This document shows positions 8,082 to 18,524 of a stretch of 64,000 nt of DNA, piece by piece. This stretch comes from Yersinia frederiksenii ATCC 33641. Its GTDB lineage: Bacteria > Pseudomonadota > Gammaproteobacteria > Enterobacterales > Enterobacteriaceae. The first letter of the stretch is position 1, and every line of letters begins with the position of its first letter. The notes under the pieces are model-generated. The model was not told where the DNA came from. It did not search any database and saw nothing but the letters and a program-made list of their open reading frames with translations. Position numbers and translations under genes: made by a program. The stretch is taken from the NCBI RefSeq assembly GCF_000754805.1, contig NZ_KN150731.1, forward strand, positions 3,149,886 to 3,213,885. Direction: 5' to 3'.

Positions 8082-8969
8082 ATGTCATCTCCCCGTCCCG
8101 GTTTCTCCTGTAGTTGGTTGCCTTATCTGTTGGTATTACCCCAACTGGTAATTACTGCGGTTTTCTTCCTCTGGCCTGCTGGTGAAGCACTGTGGTATTC
8201 GGTGCAAACACTGGATCCGTTCGGCCTCTCTAGCGAATTTGTTGGGCTGAGTAACTTTATTCAGCTATTTCAGGATGAATACTATTTAGCTTCCTTTTAT
8301 ACCACGCTGATTTTTAGCTCTTTGGTGGCGGGGATCGGTTTGGTTGTATCGCTATTTCTGGCGGCGATGGTGGATTACGTCCTGCGCGGCAGTCGTATCT
8401 ATCAGACATTAATGATTTTACCTTATGCCGTGGCCCCTGCGGTGGCGGCGGTATTGTGGATTTTTCTGTTCAATCCGGGGCTAGGGTTAATAACCCACTT
8501 TCTCGCCACACTGGGTTATACCTGGAACCATGCTCAAAATAGCGGGCAAGCAATGTTTCTGGTGGTGTTGGCTTCTGTGTGGAAGCAAATCAGCTATAAC
8601 TTCTTATTTTTTCTCGCGGCATTGCAATCCATCCCGCGATCTTTGGTGGAGGCCGCAGCTATTGATGGAGCCGGGCCAGTGCGCCGCTTCTTCAATTTAG
8701 TGTTGCCGCTAATTTCCCCGGTGAGCTTTTTCCTGCTGGTGGTGAATTTGGTGTATGCCTTCTTTGATACTTTCCCGGTCATTGATGCAGCGACTGGCGG
8801 AGGCCCGGTACAGGCCACCACAACCCTGATTTTTAAAATTTACCGCGAAGGTTTCGCTGGGCTGGACTTATCCAGTTCGGCTGCCCAGTCGGTGGTTTTG
8901 ATGTTGCTGGTGATTGGCCTGACGGTTATTCAGTTCCGTTTTGTTGAGCGTAAGGTGCGTTACCAATGA
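8082..8969 (+). CDS. ugpA: Glycerol-3-phosphate ABC transporter permease UgpA
   Basis: 295-aa inner-membrane permease with six predicted membrane segments, the first at about residues 14-35 ([21 protein letters not shown]). The ABC-permease EAA loop is visible as [24 protein letters not shown] near residue 190; it contacts the UgpC ATPase. It pairs with UgpE to form the channel. Its stop overlaps the ugpE start (ATGA, 8966-8969), which indicates translational coupling. Length and order agree with E. coli ugpA (295 aa). Confidence 0.96.
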   Translation: MSSPRPGFSCSWLPYLLVLPQLVITAVFFLWPAGEALWYSVQTLDPFGLSSEFVGLSNFIQLFQDEYYLASFYTTLIFSSLVAGIGLVVSLFLAAMVDYVLRGSRIYQTLMILPYAVAPAVAAVLWIFLFNPGLGLITHFLATLGYTWNHAQNSGQAMFLVVLASVWKQISYNFLFFLAALQSIPRSLVEAAAIDGAGPVRRFFNLVLPLISPVSFFLLVVNLVYAFFDTFPVIDAATGGGPVQATTTLIFKIYREGFAGLDLSSSAAQSVVLMLLVIGLTVIQFRFVERKVRYQ

Positions 8970-9811
8970 TTGAGAATCGTCGCGGGCTGGATATTTTCTG
9001 TCATGTCATGCTGATTATTGGCGTGCTACTGATCCTATTCCCGCTGTATGTAGCTTTTGTGGCGGCGTCGTTGGATGACTCGCAGGTTTTTCAGGTGCCA
9101 ATGACCCTGATCCCTGGCCCTCATTTATGGCAGAACATCAGCCATATTTGGCATGCCGGTGTGGGCAATAACAGCGCTCCTTTTGGACTGATGCTGTTTA
9201 ACAGCTTTGTGATGGCTTTGGCGATTACCATCGGAAAAATCACGGTATCGATGCTGTCGGCCTATGCCATCGTTTATTTCCGTTTTCCGCTGCGAAATCT
9301 GTTTTTCTGGCTGATTTTCCTTACTTTGATGTTGCCGGTGGAAGTGAGAATTTTCCCGACTATTCAGGTGATTGCGAACCTGAATATGCTAGACAGCTAC
9401 ACCGGCTTGACGTTGCCACTCATGGCATCCGCCACCGCCACTTTCTTATTCCGCCAATTCTTTATGACTCTGCCGGATGAGTTGTTGGAAGCGGCGCGTA
9501 TTGATGGCGCTGGTGCGATGCGCTTTTTCTGGGACATCGTTTTGCCGCTGTCAAAAACCAATTTGGCGGCGCTGTTTGTTATCACTTTTATCTATGGTTG
9601 GAACCAATATCTCTGGCCAATTCTGATTACCAGCGATGCCTCGATGGGGACGGCGGTAGCAGGGATAAGAAGCATGATTTCCACCTCCGGTGCGCCAACC
9701 CAGTGGAATCAGGTGATGGCGGCGATGATCTTGACGTTAATTCCGCCGGTCGCGGTGGTCCTTCTGATGCAGCGCTGGTTTGTACGTGGCCTGGTAGACA
9801 GTGAGAAGTAA
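8966..9811 (+). CDS. ugpE: Glycerol-3-phosphate ABC transporter permease UgpE
   Basis: 281-aa second permease subunit, with N-terminal membrane helix at about residues 12-34 and an EAA loop [23 protein letters not shown] near residue 175. Ends in an [12 protein letters not shown] cytoplasmic tail close to that of E. coli UgpE (281 aa). Start overlaps ugpA by four bases; ugpC follows after 6 bp. It belongs to the MalG-like family and forms the translocation path with UgpA. Confidence 0.96.
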   Translation: MIENRRGLDIFCHVMLIIGVLLILFPLYVAFVAASLDDSQVFQVPMTLIPGPHLWQNISHIWHAGVGNNSAPFGLMLFNSFVMALAITIGKITVSMLSAYAIVYFRFPLRNLFFWLIFLTLMLPVEVRIFPTIQVIANLNMLDSYTGLTLPLMASATATFLFRQFFMTLPDELLEAARIDGAGAMRFFWDIVLPLSKTNLAALFVITFIYGWNQYLWPILITSDASMGTAVAGIRSMISTSGAPTQWNQVMAAMILTLIPPVAVVLLMQRWFVRGLVDSEK

Positions 9812-9817
9812 TCTGAT

Positions 9818-10891
9818 ATGGCATGTTTAAAGCTTCAGGCAGTCACCAAATCTTATGACGGCGTCACGCCGGTGATTAAACAGATTGATTTAGATGTTGC
9901 CGACGGTGAGTTTATCGTCATGGTCGGCCCGTCCGGTTGTGGTAAATCGACACTGCTGCGCATGGTGGCAGGGTTGGAGCGTACCACTAGCGGGGATATC
10001 TATATTGATAATCAACGAGTGACCGATTTGGAACCCAAAGACCGTGGTATCGCCATGGTCTTTCAGAATTACGCGCTATATCCCCATATGAGTGTGTTTG
10101 ACAACATGGCATACGGGCTAAAAATCCGTGGTTTTGGTAAAGAACAGATCCGCCAGCGGGTTGATGAAGCTGCACGTATTTTGGAGCTACAACCGCTACT
10201 AAAGCGCAAACCACGCGAGCTTTCTGGTGGTCAGCGTCAGCGTGTTGCTATGGGCCGGGCTATTGTGCGTGAACCGGCGGTGTTCCTGTTTGATGAGCCG
10301 CTTTCTAATCTGGATGCCAAGTTGCGGGTGCAGATGCGCCTTGAACTGCAACAACTGCATCGCCGACTGAAAACCACCAGTTTATATGTGACTCATGATC
10401 AAGTTGAGGCCATGACGCTAGCCCAGCGGGTGATTGTGATGAACAAAGGCGTGGCGGAGCAAATTGGCACACCGAGTGAGGTTTACAAACAGCCGGCGTC
10501 ACTGTTTGTCGCCAGTTTTATGGGTTCGCCAGCGATGAACCTATTAGCCGGAACCGTTAGCCCTGATGGACACACCTTTATTTTATCTGATGGAATGGCT
10601 TTGCCGTTGGACGTTCCGCGGCCACAATGGGCCTCTCGGCGTTTGACCTTGGGTATCCGTCCAGAGCATATTCAGCAAACCACTTCAGCGCTGGGCGTGC
10701 CGATGGCATTATTAACTCTGGAATTACTCGGGGCAGATAATTTAGCGCACGGGCAGTGGGGTGGGCAGAGCATTATTGCTCGGTTATCCCATGAAGAAAT
10801 GCCCGTGGCGGGCAGTATGCTCTATTTATATTTGCCTTCAGCAGCGCTGCACTTTTTTGATTCAGAAAGCGGATTACGGATGGAATCATGA
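9818..10891 (+). CDS. ugpC: Glycerol-3-phosphate ABC transporter ATPase UgpC
   Basis: 357-aa ATPase that energises uptake. Walker [10 protein letters not shown] at residues 37-45, Q-loop glutamine at Q83, signature LSGGQ at 135-139, Walker B FLFDEP at 156-161 and the switch histidine in [13 protein letters not shown]-terminal TOBE-like domain (about 235-357) follows, as in MalK-type ATPases, and in this class mediates regulation. It is close to E. coli UgpC (356 aa). The stop overlaps the ugpQ start (ATGA). Confidence 0.96.
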   Translation: MACLKLQAVTKSYDGVTPVIKQIDLDVADGEFIVMVGPSGCGKSTLLRMVAGLERTTSGDIYIDNQRVTDLEPKDRGIAMVFQNYALYPHMSVFDNMAYGLKIRGFGKEQIRQRVDEAARILELQPLLKRKPRELSGGQRQRVAMGRAIVREPAVFLFDEPLSNLDAKLRVQMRLELQQLHRRLKTTSLYVTHDQVEAMTLAQRVIVMNKGVAEQIGTPSEVYKQPASLFVASFMGSPAMNLLAGTVSPDGHTFILSDGMALPLDVPRPQWASRRLTLGIRPEHIQQTTSALGVPMALLTLELLGADNLAHGQWGGQSIIARLSHEEMPVAGSMLYLYLPSAALHFFDSESGLRMES

Positions 10892-11640
10892 GTAAAAACT
10901 GGCCTTATCCTGCTATTGTTGCCCATCGTGGGGGCGGTTCATTGGCACCAGAAAATACCTTGGCAGCCATTGATGTCGGCGCAAGTCACGGCCATAAGAT
11001 GATCGAGTTTGACGCCAAGTTGTCGCAAGACGGCCAAATATTTCTCCTTCATGACGATACGCTGGAGCGAACCAGCAATGGCTGGGGTGTGGCTGGGGAT
11101 TTACCTTGGGAAAAACTGGTTCAGTTGGATGCGGGCGATTGGTACAGCAGCACCTTTCGAGGTGAGCGTTTACCTCTGCTTTCTGAAGTCGCCGCTCGTT
11201 GTGCTCAGTACGGCATGGCCGCTAATATTGAAATTAAACCGACCACTGGCACTGAAATCCTCACTGGGCGGGCCATTGCGCTGGCGGCTCGCGCCTTGTG
11301 GCAAGGTCAGATGATACCGCCGCTATTGTCGTCTTTCTCGTTTGACGCATTAGCTGCCGCACAGCATGCGGTACCTGAGTTGCCACGTGGCTTATTGTTG
11401 GATCAATGGGATGATAACTGGCAGGCGATGACTCGCCAGTTGGATTGTGTTTCTTTGCATATTAACCATAAGCAACTGACGGCAGAGCGGGTGGCATTAC
11501 TCAAAGCTGCTGGGTTACGTATTTTGGTCTATACCGTCAACCAACCTGCCCGGGCGAAGGAATTGTTAAATTGGGGCGTTGACTGTATCTGTACTGACCG
11601 TATAGATTTAATGGGTACAGACTTCTACCTTCGTACTTGA
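10888..11640 (+). CDS. ugpQ: Cytosolic glycerophosphodiester phosphodiesterase UgpQ
   Basis: 250 aa; hydrolyses glycerophosphodiesters brought in by UgpBAEC to glycerol-3-phosphate and an alcohol. No signal peptide, unlike GlpQ. The GDPD catalytic signature is present: [19 protein letters not shown] (catalytic His, metal-binding Glu) near residue 12, FDAKLSQDG and [13 protein letters not shown] (second His, about residue 55). NIEIKP adds another metal ligand. The last codons (from about 11624) and the stop lie in the end of an ERIC repeat, so the C-terminal FYLRT may come from the insertion. Last gene of the ugp operon. Confidence 0.95.
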   Translation: MSKNWPYPAIVAHRGGGSLAPENTLAAIDVGASHGHKMIEFDAKLSQDGQIFLLHDDTLERTSNGWGVAGDLPWEKLVQLDAGDWYSSTFRGERLPLLSEVAARCAQYGMAANIEIKPTTGTEILTGRAIALAARALWQGQMIPPLLSSFSFDALAAAQHAVPELPRGLLLDQWDDNWQAMTRQLDCVSLHINHKQLTAERVALLKAAGLRILVYTVNQPARAKELLNWGVDCICTDRIDLMGTDFYLRT

Positions 11641-11748
11641 AGTCACCGGGGTGTTCACCGCACTCACTCACCCGAATCACATACTTGAGTATGTTCATCG
11701 GGATTTGTTCATTTGCTGCCTACCTGTAACTCCAATGACTTTGGTATA
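11624..11748. repeat. ERIC (enterobacterial repetitive intergenic consensus) element
   Basis: About 125 bp with the layout of a full-length ERIC: one end TCTACCTTCGTACTTGAAGT, GGGGTG-like inner arms, a central hairpin (CCCGA 11671-11675 with TCGGG 11698-11702; CATACT 11680-11685 with AGTATG 11688-11693), then GCTGCCTACCTGTAACTC and an end TTTGGTATA. Similarity to the ERIC consensus is from memory and clear though diverged. It overlaps the ugpQ stop and lies before the AEC gene; ERICs in transcripts can fold and affect mRNA stability. Confidence 0.8.
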
Positions 11749-11826
11749 AATAAAACGGAAAACAGAACAGGTCAGCCATTCTTACCGTTACGGGCTGACC
11801 TGGCCCAGTTTGACAGGAAGTTAACC

Positions 11827-12783
11827 ATGCCCGCCTTTGTTATTTCGCTTTGGCACCAGATTGTATTGTCTTCACCGCTATTTGTTTTGCTCGCACTGGG
11901 GTATTGTTTGGTGCGATTTGGCAAGTGGCCGTCTACCATCACTGATGGTCTAACCCGTTTTGTCTTCTCCCTCGCCTTGCCCGCCATGCTGTTTCGCATG
12001 ATGTGTGATTTCTCCGAACGCCCTGCGGTGGATGCTCGCCTACTCATTGCTTATTTTGGCAGTTGTCTGGTGGTGTTTGTTATCGGGCGCATTGTGGCTA
12101 ATCGAGTATTTCATCTGGATGGTGTGTCCGGTTCGGTATTTGCCCTCGGTGGGATTTTTTCCAATAACGTGATGCTGGGGCTGCCTATTGCCACCCTTAT
12201 GTTAGGCGAAAAAGCGATCCCGGCAGTAGCACTAGTCTTGGTATTTAATGGCCTGATTTTATGGACATTAGTGACTATCTCCGTGGAGTGGGCGCGCAAT
12301 GGTTCGCCAACTTTAGCCGGTTTTGCCAAAACAGCCCGCAGTGTGCTGACCAATCCGCTGATTATTGGGATTATCTCGGGCACCTTATTCAGTCTAACCG
12401 GTTTGCAACTCCCGCAGGTTATCGACCAACCCGTCACTATGTTAGGGCAAATAGCCCCGCCGTTGTCGTTAATCGTGTTGGGAATGGGGCTGGCGGAATA
12501 TCGTGTGACCGAAGGTTGGCAAATTAGCAGTGCCATCAGTTTTATGAAGTTAATCGTGCAGCCAATGGTGATTTGGGCGCTGGCATGGGCCATGAATCTA
12601 CCGGCACTGGAAACTCAGGTGGTGGTATTGCTGGGCTCAATGGCAACTGGCGTGAATGTTTATTTGATGTCGCGTCAATTTAATGTGCTGACGGGCCCTG
12701 CGGCGGCCAGTTTAGTGATGTCCACGGTGCTTGCGGCTGTAACTACGCCGCTAATTCTGACCATTATTGGTGCCGGGATGTAA
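11827..12783 (+). CDS. AEC (auxin efflux carrier)-family permease
   Basis: 318-aa polytopic membrane protein with about ten hydrophobic segments in two halves: first helix from about residue 10, LALPAMLFRMM, then FALGGIFSNNVMLGLPIATLMLG (unwound-helix asparagines typical of this fold), and a second half with LIVLGMGLAEYR and MATGVNVYLMSRQF. The AEC/BASS-like family exports or imports organic anions such as malate or malonate; the substrate is unknown here. I start at ATG 11827 with AGGAAG seven bases upstream; 38 extra codons towards 11713 run through the ERIC repeat and are rejected. Transcribed alone or by read-through from ugp. Confidence 0.85.
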   Translation: MPAFVISLWHQIVLSSPLFVLLALGYCLVRFGKWPSTITDGLTRFVFSLALPAMLFRMMCDFSERPAVDARLLIAYFGSCLVVFVIGRIVANRVFHLDGVSGSVFALGGIFSNNVMLGLPIATLMLGEKAIPAVALVLVFNGLILWTLVTISVEWARNGSPTLAGFAKTARSVLTNPLIIGIISGTLFSLTGLQLPQVIDQPVTMLGQIAPPLSLIVLGMGLAEYRVTEGWQISSAISFMKLIVQPMVIWALAWAMNLPALETQVVVLLGSMATGVNVYLMSRQFNVLTGPAAASLVMSTVLAAVTTPLILTIIGAGM

Positions 12784-13046
12784 CTGTGGGTGCGGTGCGC
12801 TCCAGTGGATAATGTCGCACTGGGTTGCTGTGCCCAGTTGACTCCAGACAAAACTAGTAAGATTGCGCAAAGATAATGACTTTTTTTCATCGGATGGCCC
12901 TCATTCAACCCCTATCTTGGCCGCTATAACATTATTTCAGTCACTTGATTGGTTATTTATTGAACTCATGTAAACCTAGTTCGTGTGAAAACTGTGTTCC
13001 GCTTCCGCTACAATGGCACTTTATCACCTCAAAGAGCCAATTTACT

Positions 13047-13946
13047 GTGTTTTTACTGGTCATTACCACCATCTTATGGGCGTTCTCTTTTAGCCTGATT
13101 GGCGAATATCTGGCAGGGCATGTGGATAGCTGGTTCTCTGTGCTGATGCGTGTTGGCTTGGCGGCGCTGGTCTTTTTGCCCTTCTTGCGTTGGCGCAATA
13201 TCCACTGGCGGGTGATTGTGCTGTATATGATTGTGGGCGCAATTCAGTTAGGCATCATGTACTTGTTCAGCTTCCGCGCATATCTCTATCTGACAGTGCC
13301 GGAATTTTTGCTGTTCACTGTGATGACTCCGCTGTATGTCACCTTAATCTATGATTTGTTGCGCCGTCAGCGTCTACGTTGGAGCTATGCCCTAAGTGCA
13401 TTGCTGGCAGTGGTTGGCGCGGCCATTATTCGTTATGACCATCTGAGCGAACACTTTTGGTGGGGGCTGATGTTGGTTCAGGCGGCAAATATCTGTTTTG
13501 CCATTGGCCAAGTGGGGTATAAGCGCTTGATGGAAATTCATCCAATCCCGCAACATGTGGCATTTTCATGGTTCTATGTTGGCGCTTTGATTGTGGCGGT
13601 AGTGGCCTGGATTGCCTTTGGCAACCCACAAAAACTGCCAACGACATCGTTGCAATGGGGGGTACTGGTTTGGCTCGGAGTGGGAGCTTCTGCCCTGGGT
13701 TACTTCATGTGGAACTATGGTGCGACACAGGTAGATGCCGGCACCTTGGGTATCATGAATAACGTGCATGTTCCGGCAGGGTTACTGGTGAATCTAGCCA
13801 TTTGGCAAGAGAAGCCCCATTGGCCCAGCTTTATCATTGGGGCAATTGTGATAATGGCTTCGCTATGGGTACACCGGCGTTGGGTCGCTCCGCATTCTTT
13901 ACAAACGGCAGATGATCGCAAGCGTGTTGCCGGGCCGAACGAATAA
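13047..13946 (+). CDS. yigM: Biotin transporter YigM (BioP), EamA/DMT family
   Basis: 299 aa from a GTG at 13047-13049, matching E. coli YigM in length and almost throughout: [23 protein letters not shown] at the start, [35 protein letters not shown] and HRRWVAP near the end. Ten membrane segments in two EamA repeats are predicted. YigM carries high-affinity biotin uptake in E. coli. An in-frame extension to 12945 lacks family similarity and is not used. The SD at the GTG is weak (AAGAG about 11 bases upstream). The 3' end overlaps metR by 113 bp tail-to-tail, and both proteins keep their usual C-termini. Confidence 0.88.
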   Translation: MFLLVITTILWAFSFSLIGEYLAGHVDSWFSVLMRVGLAALVFLPFLRWRNIHWRVIVLYMIVGAIQLGIMYLFSFRAYLYLTVPEFLLFTVMTPLYVTLIYDLLRRQRLRWSYALSALLAVVGAAIIRYDHLSEHFWWGLMLVQAANICFAIGQVGYKRLMEIHPIPQHVAFSWFYVGALIVAVVAWIAFGNPQKLPTTSLQWGVLVWLGVGASALGYFMWNYGATQVDAGTLGIMNNVHVPAGLLVNLAIWQEKPHWPSFIIGAIVIMASLWVHRRWVAPHSLQTADDRKRVAGPNE

Positions 13947-14787
13947 AAGCTTCAGTGACCGGTTGGCGCTGTTCCCCATCACGGACAGCAGCGTATAACC
14001 GGCTCCATAAACCATTTCCCAGCGTTTTTGTCACCACTAATCCCTGACGTTCGAAGCTTTCTACCACCCAGTGTGGCAGGGCGGCGATACCCATGCGGGC
14101 TGATACCATCTGAATCAGCAGTAAGGTGTTATCCACGTTCTTCAATTGGGGATTAATTCCCGCGGGTTGCAGGAAATGTCGCCAGACATCTAATCTTTGG
14201 CGCTGTACCGGGTAAATCATTAACACTTCTTGCGCCAAATCTTCTGGCTCAATGCGGGCTTTATTGGCTAAAGGATGGTCTGGAGCCAGTACCAGACGTA
14301 CTTCGAAATCAAACATAGGTGAATAGTGCAGGCCACTGCGCGGCAAAATGTCTGAGGTGAGCACTAAATCCAGCTCCCCTTGCTGCAATGCCGGTTGCGG
14401 ATCGAAGGTCACACCTGATTTGAAATCCATCGCCACTTGCGGCCAGTTTTTGTGGAAGCTATCCAGCGCTGGCGTCAGCCATTGAATACAACTATGACAC
14501 TCAATGGCGATACGCAGGGCAGTTTGGTGCGGTTCGTTGCACGTTTGCAGGGCTTGCTTAATTTGTGGCAGTACCTGTTCTGCCAACTGCAACAGGATTT
14601 CACCTTGGGTAGTGAAACGTAGCGGCTGGCTTTTTCGCACAAACAGACGAAAACCCAGACGTTGCTCCAGATCGCTGAATTGATGGGACAAGGCCGATTG
14701 GGTCTGATGAAGTTGTGTCGCAGCCGCAGCCAGTGAGCCGGTATTACGCAAAGCTTGCAGGGTGCGTAAGTGTTTCAGTTCGATCAT
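13834..14787 (-). CDS. metR: LysR-type regulator of methionine biosynthesis MetR
   Basis: 317 aa, same length as E. coli MetR. N-terminal winged HTH (residues 1-60: [36 protein letters not shown]), then the periplasmic-binding-like effector domain that binds homocysteine ([32 protein letters not shown]). MetR activates metE and metH and represses itself. Divergent from metE with a 105-bp shared control region, as in E. coli. Its final 113 bp are antisense to yigM. Confidence 0.96.
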   Translation of the reverse strand: MIELKHLRTLQALRNTGSLAAAATQLHQTQSALSHQFSDLEQRLGFRLFVRKSQPLRFTTQGEILLQLAEQVLPQIKQALQTCNEPHQTALRIAIECHSCIQWLTPALDSFHKNWPQVAMDFKSGVTFDPQPALQQGELDLVLTSDILPRSGLHYSPMFDFEVRLVLAPDHPLANKARIEPEDLAQEVLMIYPVQRQRLDVWRHFLQPAGINPQLKNVDNTLLLIQMVSARMGIAALPHWVVESFERQGLVVTKTLGNGLWSRLYAAVRDGEQRQPVTEAFIRSARQHACDHLPFVKNAERPNAGVPIAKPLSQLPQ

Positions 14788-14892
14788 GAGAGTCCTTCAC
14801 AGTGACAGTGAACAAATTGCGCTTGTGGATTATACAGTACCTGCGGATTATGGATGTGTAAACATCTGGATGGCTAAATGGGAAATAAGACG
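14788..14892. promoter_or_regulatory. metR-metE divergent control region with MetJ-box-like repeats
   Basis: Short divergent gap. Three consecutive 8-mers at 14852-14859, 14860-14867 and 14868-14875 match the met box AGACGTCT at 5, 6 and 5 of 8 positions, as expected for a weak tandem MetJ operator. GTGAACAAATTGC at 14809 could be half of a MetR site (TGAAN5TTCA), but the palindrome is poor. Both regulators are known for E. coli metE; assignment to these bases is tentative. Confidence 0.45.
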
Positions 14893-17169
14893 ATGACAAT
14901 TTTAAATCACACACTGGGTTTTCCGCGTGTAGGTCTGAAACGTGAACTGAAAAAAGCACAAGAAAGTTACTGGGCAGGCAACTCCACGCAAGAAGAATTG
15001 CTCAATGTGGGTCGCGAATTGCGCGCTCGCCATTGGCAACAGCAACAGCAAGCTGGCGTTGATTTAGTGCCAGTCGGCGACTTCGCTTGGTATGACCATG
15101 TACTGACTACCAGTTTGCTGCTGGGTAATGTTCCAGAGCGTCATCAGAATGCTGATGGTTCTATTGATTTGGATACTCTGTTCCGTATTGGTCGTGGTCG
15201 TGCTCCAACCGGTAAACCGGCAGCAGCGGCAGAAATGACCAAATGGTTTAATACTAACTATCACTACATGGTGCCGGAGTTCCAAAAAGGCCAGCAGTTC
15301 AAACTGGGTTGGACTCAACTGTTAGATGAAGTGGATGAAGCACTGGCATTAGGCCACAAAATCAAACCGGTACTGCTTGGCCCAGTCACCTATTTGTGGC
15401 TGGGTAAAGTTAAAGGTGAGCAGTTCGACCGCCTGTCTTTACTGAAAGATATTCTTCCGGTTTACCAGCAAGTGCTGGCTGAATTAGCAAAACGCGGTAT
15501 CGAGTGGGTACAAATTGATGAGCCAGCACTGGTGCTGGAGTTACCCGCAGAGTGGTTGGCCGCCTTCCAACCGGCCTATCAGGCGCTGCAAGGTCAAGTC
15601 AAATTGTTGCTGACCACCTATTTTGATAGCATCGGCCACAACCTTGACACTATTTGTGCACTGCCGGTGCAAGGCCTGCATGTTGATGTGGTCACGGGTC
15701 ACGATGACATTGCTACCCTGAATGCCAAACTGCCAAAAGAGTGGCTTTTATCACTGGGTGTTATCAATGGTCGTAACGTATGGCGGGCTGACCTGAGCAA
15801 CTGGTTCGAACGTCTGCAACCACTGGTTAATGGTCGTCCACTATGGCTGGGTAGCTCTTGTTCTTTATTGCATAGCCCGATTGATTTGAGTGAAGAGACG
15901 CGCCTTGATGCGCAAGTGAAAAGCTGGTTTGCCTTTGCCCTGCAGAAATGTAGCGAACTGGCATTGTTGACGCAGGCATTGAATGCGCCAACCGAAGCCA
16001 AACTGGCTGAGCTAGCAGCATACAGCGCACCAATTCGTGATCGCCGTGCTTCCAGCCGTGTTCATAATGTACAAGTGGAAAAACGTTTGGCGGCCATTAC
16101 CGCACAAGATATTGAACGCAAACTACCTTATGAAGAGCGTGCCGCCGCGCAGCGCAAACGCTTTAATTTGCCAGCATGGCCGACCACCACTATCGGCTCA
16201 TTCCCGCAAACCACTGAGATCCGTGGCCTGCGTTTGGACTTCAAACAAGGCCGCTTGGACGGTAAAAACTACCGCACTGGCATCAGTGAACATATCAAGC
16301 AAGCTATCGCAGAGCAGGAACGTTTGGGTCTGGACGTGCTGGTGCATGGTGAAGCTGAACGTAATGACATGGTCGAATACTTTGGCGAACATCTGGACGG
16401 TTTTGTCTTTACGCAAAATGGTTGGGTGCAGAGCTATGGTTCGCGCTGTGTTAAGCCGCCGGTCATTATTGGTGACATCAGCCGTCCTGAAGCCATTACT
16501 GTTGAATGGGCGAAATATGCGCAATCCCTGACCGACAAACCAGTCAAAGGGATGTTGACCGGGCCGGTTACTATTCTGTGTTGGTCATTCCCACGCGAAG
16601 ATGTCAGTCGTGAAACCATTGCCAAGCAAATTGCACTGGCACTGCGTGATGAAGTGGAAGACTTGGAGAAAGCCGGTATTGGTATCATCCAGATTGATGA
16701 ACCAGCCCTGCGTGAAGGTTTACCTCTGCGCCGTGCTGAGTGGCAAGCCTACCTGCAATGGGCGGTTGATGCCTTCAAGTTGAATGCTGCGGTGGCGCAA
16801 AACGATACTCAGATCCACACCCATATGTGTTATTGCGAGTTCAATGACATCATGGATTCCATTGCAGCGCTGGATGCTGATGTCATTACCATCGAAACCT
16901 CGCGTTCAGATATGGAACTGTTGGAGTCATTTGAAGATTTCGCTTATCCAAATGAGATTGGTCCCGGCGTATATGATATTCACTCGCCGAATGTGCCAAG
17001 TGTGGAATGGATTGAAGCTTTACTGCGTAAAGCTGCTCAGCGTATTCCTGCGCAACGTCTGTGGGTTAACCCAGACTGTGGCTTGAAAACTCGCGGTTGG
17101 CCGGAAACTCGTCAGGCACTGGCAAACATGGTACTGGCTGCGCAACGTCTGCGTGAAGAACAGATTTAA
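14893..17169 (+). CDS. metE: Cobalamin-independent methionine synthase MetE
   Basis: 758-aa 5-methyltetrahydropteroyltriglutamate-homocysteine methyltransferase, last step of methionine synthesis without B12. Begins [14 protein letters not shown] as E. coli MetE; the upstream ATG at 14878 would add five residues. Two (beta-alpha)8 barrels; the C-terminal one holds the zinc ligands H644 and C646 (HTHMCYC), a Glu in TIETSRSD near 668 and C729 ([12 protein letters not shown]). The folate-binding segment [18 protein letters not shown] is intact. Divergent from metR; terminator follows. A major cytosolic protein when B12 is absent. Confidence 0.97.
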   Translation: MTILNHTLGFPRVGLKRELKKAQESYWAGNSTQEELLNVGRELRARHWQQQQQAGVDLVPVGDFAWYDHVLTTSLLLGNVPERHQNADGSIDLDTLFRIGRGRAPTGKPAAAAEMTKWFNTNYHYMVPEFQKGQQFKLGWTQLLDEVDEALALGHKIKPVLLGPVTYLWLGKVKGEQFDRLSLLKDILPVYQQVLAELAKRGIEWVQIDEPALVLELPAEWLAAFQPAYQALQGQVKLLLTTYFDSIGHNLDTICALPVQGLHVDVVTGHDDIATLNAKLPKEWLLSLGVINGRNVWRADLSNWFERLQPLVNGRPLWLGSSCSLLHSPIDLSEETRLDAQVKSWFAFALQKCSELALLTQALNAPTEAKLAELAAYSAPIRDRRASSRVHNVQVEKRLAAITAQDIERKLPYEERAAAQRKRFNLPAWPTTTIGSFPQTTEIRGLRLDFKQGRLDGKNYRTGISEHIKQAIAEQERLGLDVLVHGEAERNDMVEYFGEHLDGFVFTQNGWVQSYGSRCVKPPVIIGDISRPEAITVEWAKYAQSLTDKPVKGMLTGPVTILCWSFPREDVSRETIAKQIALALRDEVEDLEKAGIGIIQIDEPALREGLPLRRAEWQAYLQWAVDAFKLNAAVAQNDTQIHTHMCYCEFNDIMDSIAALDADVITIETSRSDMELLESFEDFAYPNEIGPGVYDIHSPNVPSVEWIEALLRKAAQRIPAQRLWVNPDCGLKTRGWPETRQALANMVLAAQRLREEQI

Positions 17170-17197
17170 CAAAGAGTTACTCTGTGTGTGAGATTTT

Positions 17198-17220
17198 GGG
17201 CGCTTTTGGGCGCCCTTTTT
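17198..17220 (+). terminator. Rho-independent terminator of metE
   Basis: GGGCGC (17198-17203) pairs with GCGCCC (17210-17215) around a 6-nt loop, followed by TTTTT. It lies between the convergent metE and ysgA genes. Confidence 0.85.
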
Positions 17221-17228
17221 TATGGCTG

Positions 17229-18083
17229 TTATTTATTTTCTTCAGGTACCGGATGGGCGGTTACCCCATGTTGAGCAAACCAGTCAAGCATGCGCTGCCA
17301 GCCATCTAATGCCGACTCTGCATGATAACTTGGACGATAGTCAGCATAAAAAGCGTGTCCTGCATCAGGGTAAACGATGATTTCTGCATCAGCATTCGCG
17401 GCACGTAATGCCTGACGCATGGTGTCGATATGCTCTGGTGTAATACTGCCATCAATGCCACCATACAAGCCTAACACGGGCGCACTGAGGTCAACGGCAA
17501 CATCTACCGGGTATTTCGGCAGCAGCAAAGTTTTTTCGCCAACCAATTTGCCATACCAAGCTACAGCGGCTTTTAACTGCGGGTTATGGGCAGCATACAG
17601 CCATGTAATTCGCCCCCCCCAACAAAACCCGGTAATCGCCAGTTTGCTGGTATCGCCGCCATGGCGGGAAGCCCAATGCGCCGCGTGATCAAGGTCCACC
17701 ATAACCTGATGGTCGGGTACTTTACTGACCAAATTCTTATACAACGCATTGATATCATCATATTCTTTAGCATCCCCCTGACGGAAAAATAGCTCAGGAG
17801 CGATGGCTAGATAGCCCTGTTTTGCCAGCCTGCGGCAGATATCTTGAATATGCTCATGCACACCAAAAATTTCTTGCACCACAATAATGACCGGATAAGG
17901 GCCGGTATGTTGAGCTGGTTTGGCAATATAAGCTGGTAATTCATCGCCTTGGGAGGGGATGGTGGTTTCTCCGCAGTGAATACCTTGTTGGTCGGTATGG
18001 CGGGTTGTCGAGGCCAGAGGAGCGACCGCAGATGTGAAACCGCCTGCTGCAGGCCTGAGAGTCATAAGTTGATCTGTCTTCAC
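17229..18083 (-). CDS. ysgA: Dienelactone hydrolase family protein YsgA
   Basis: 284-aa alpha/beta hydrolase related to carboxymethylenebutenolidase. The Cys-His-Asp triad is visible: Cys in AITGFCWGGR, Asp in LYGGIDGSI and His in YPDAGHAFYA. Start is GTG (18081-18083) with AAGGAG seven bases upstream. Residues 1-40 are not a clear signal peptide. The physiological substrate in enterobacteria is not established. The nucleophile codon is followed by a run of eight G (coding strand; C8 at 17613-17620) encoding the WGG part of the active-site loop, an uncommon homopolymer. Located between metE and udp as in E. coli. Confidence 0.88.
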   Translation of the reverse strand: MKTDQLMTLRPAAGGFTSAVAPLASTTRHTDQQGIHCGETTIPSQGDELPAYIAKPAQHTGPYPVIIVVQEIFGVHEHIQDICRRLAKQGYLAIAPELFFRQGDAKEYDDINALYKNLVSKVPDHQVMVDLDHAAHWASRHGGDTSKLAITGFCWGGRITWLYAAHNPQLKAAVAWYGKLVGEKTLLLPKYPVDVAVDLSAPVLGLYGGIDGSITPEHIDTMRQALRAANADAEIIVYPDAGHAFYADYRPSYHAESALDGWQRMLDWFAQHGVTAHPVPEENK

Positions 18084-18524
18084 TGTGGTCTCCTTGCGAA
18101 ATGAGGAAAGTATTGCGCGATTAATACTGACTGGGCTGAATGACCTGTCGCCGCTATATTTGCTGTTCTGGAATTTAACTATAGGTAATCTTTGAGATTA
18201 ATGAGATCCGGTTTTGCAGTAATTCAGTGTTTTATTGCAACATAAGGTCTGTCTAATAAGTCAGTGAATAAAGATATGCATACAATATTAATCAATGAGT
18301 TCTATTCTTGTGATTCATATATAAATGACTATAACTGTGATTGTCTTTGTATGAAAAATAGTCTCATCGGCTTAATTTTGTGACTGGAATCACTAATTTA
18401 ATGTATTGGATATAATCATTTCTTTTGTCAAGGTGATGTCCGTCACGTAATGATGGGGTGATTTTGAGTAAAGTATTCCTTTGTACCTCCCTATAACATC
18501 TCTCATGAAAGAGGAGTCTCACAC
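18084..18524. promoter_or_regulatory. 441-bp control region between ysgA and udp
   Basis: No credible gene. Its right half holds the two CRP-like sites and the promoter of udp described separately. The left half is AT-rich (18180-18370) with several TGTGATT words (18310, 18337) that may be weak extra CRP half-sites. The leftward ysgA promoter must lie in the first 100 bp but is not clear. Confidence 0.5.
18379..18447 (+). promoter_or_regulatory. Tandem CRP-like sites (CytR/CRP-type promoter) of udp
   Basis: TGTGA-N6-TCACT at 18379-18394 and GGTGA-N6-TCACG at 18432-18447. Their centres are 53 bp apart, the spacing of the tandem CRP sites of the E. coli deoP2 and udp promoters, between which CytR binds. 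With TAAAGT at 18469-18474 as -10, the downstream site would be centred near -41.5, a class II activator position. This predicts cAMP-CRP activation and nucleoside (CytR) control. Confidence 0.7.

Noticed and set aside
11713..11826. N-terminal extension of the AEC permease
   Set aside because: It translates the ERIC repeat, while ATG 11827 has a good SD and begins the family homology.
12111..12593. 160-residue antisense frame in the AEC gene
   Set aside because: Opposite a convincing membrane protein gene; no start signal or homology.
12819..12838. Hairpin after the AEC gene (ACTGGG...CCCAGT)
   Set aside because: Only six base pairs with an 8-nt loop and no T-run; not convincing as a terminator.
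17608..17625. Frameshift in ysgA at the homopolymer
   Set aside because: The frame is open through the tract and the catalytic motif is correct, so the sequence as given is intact.
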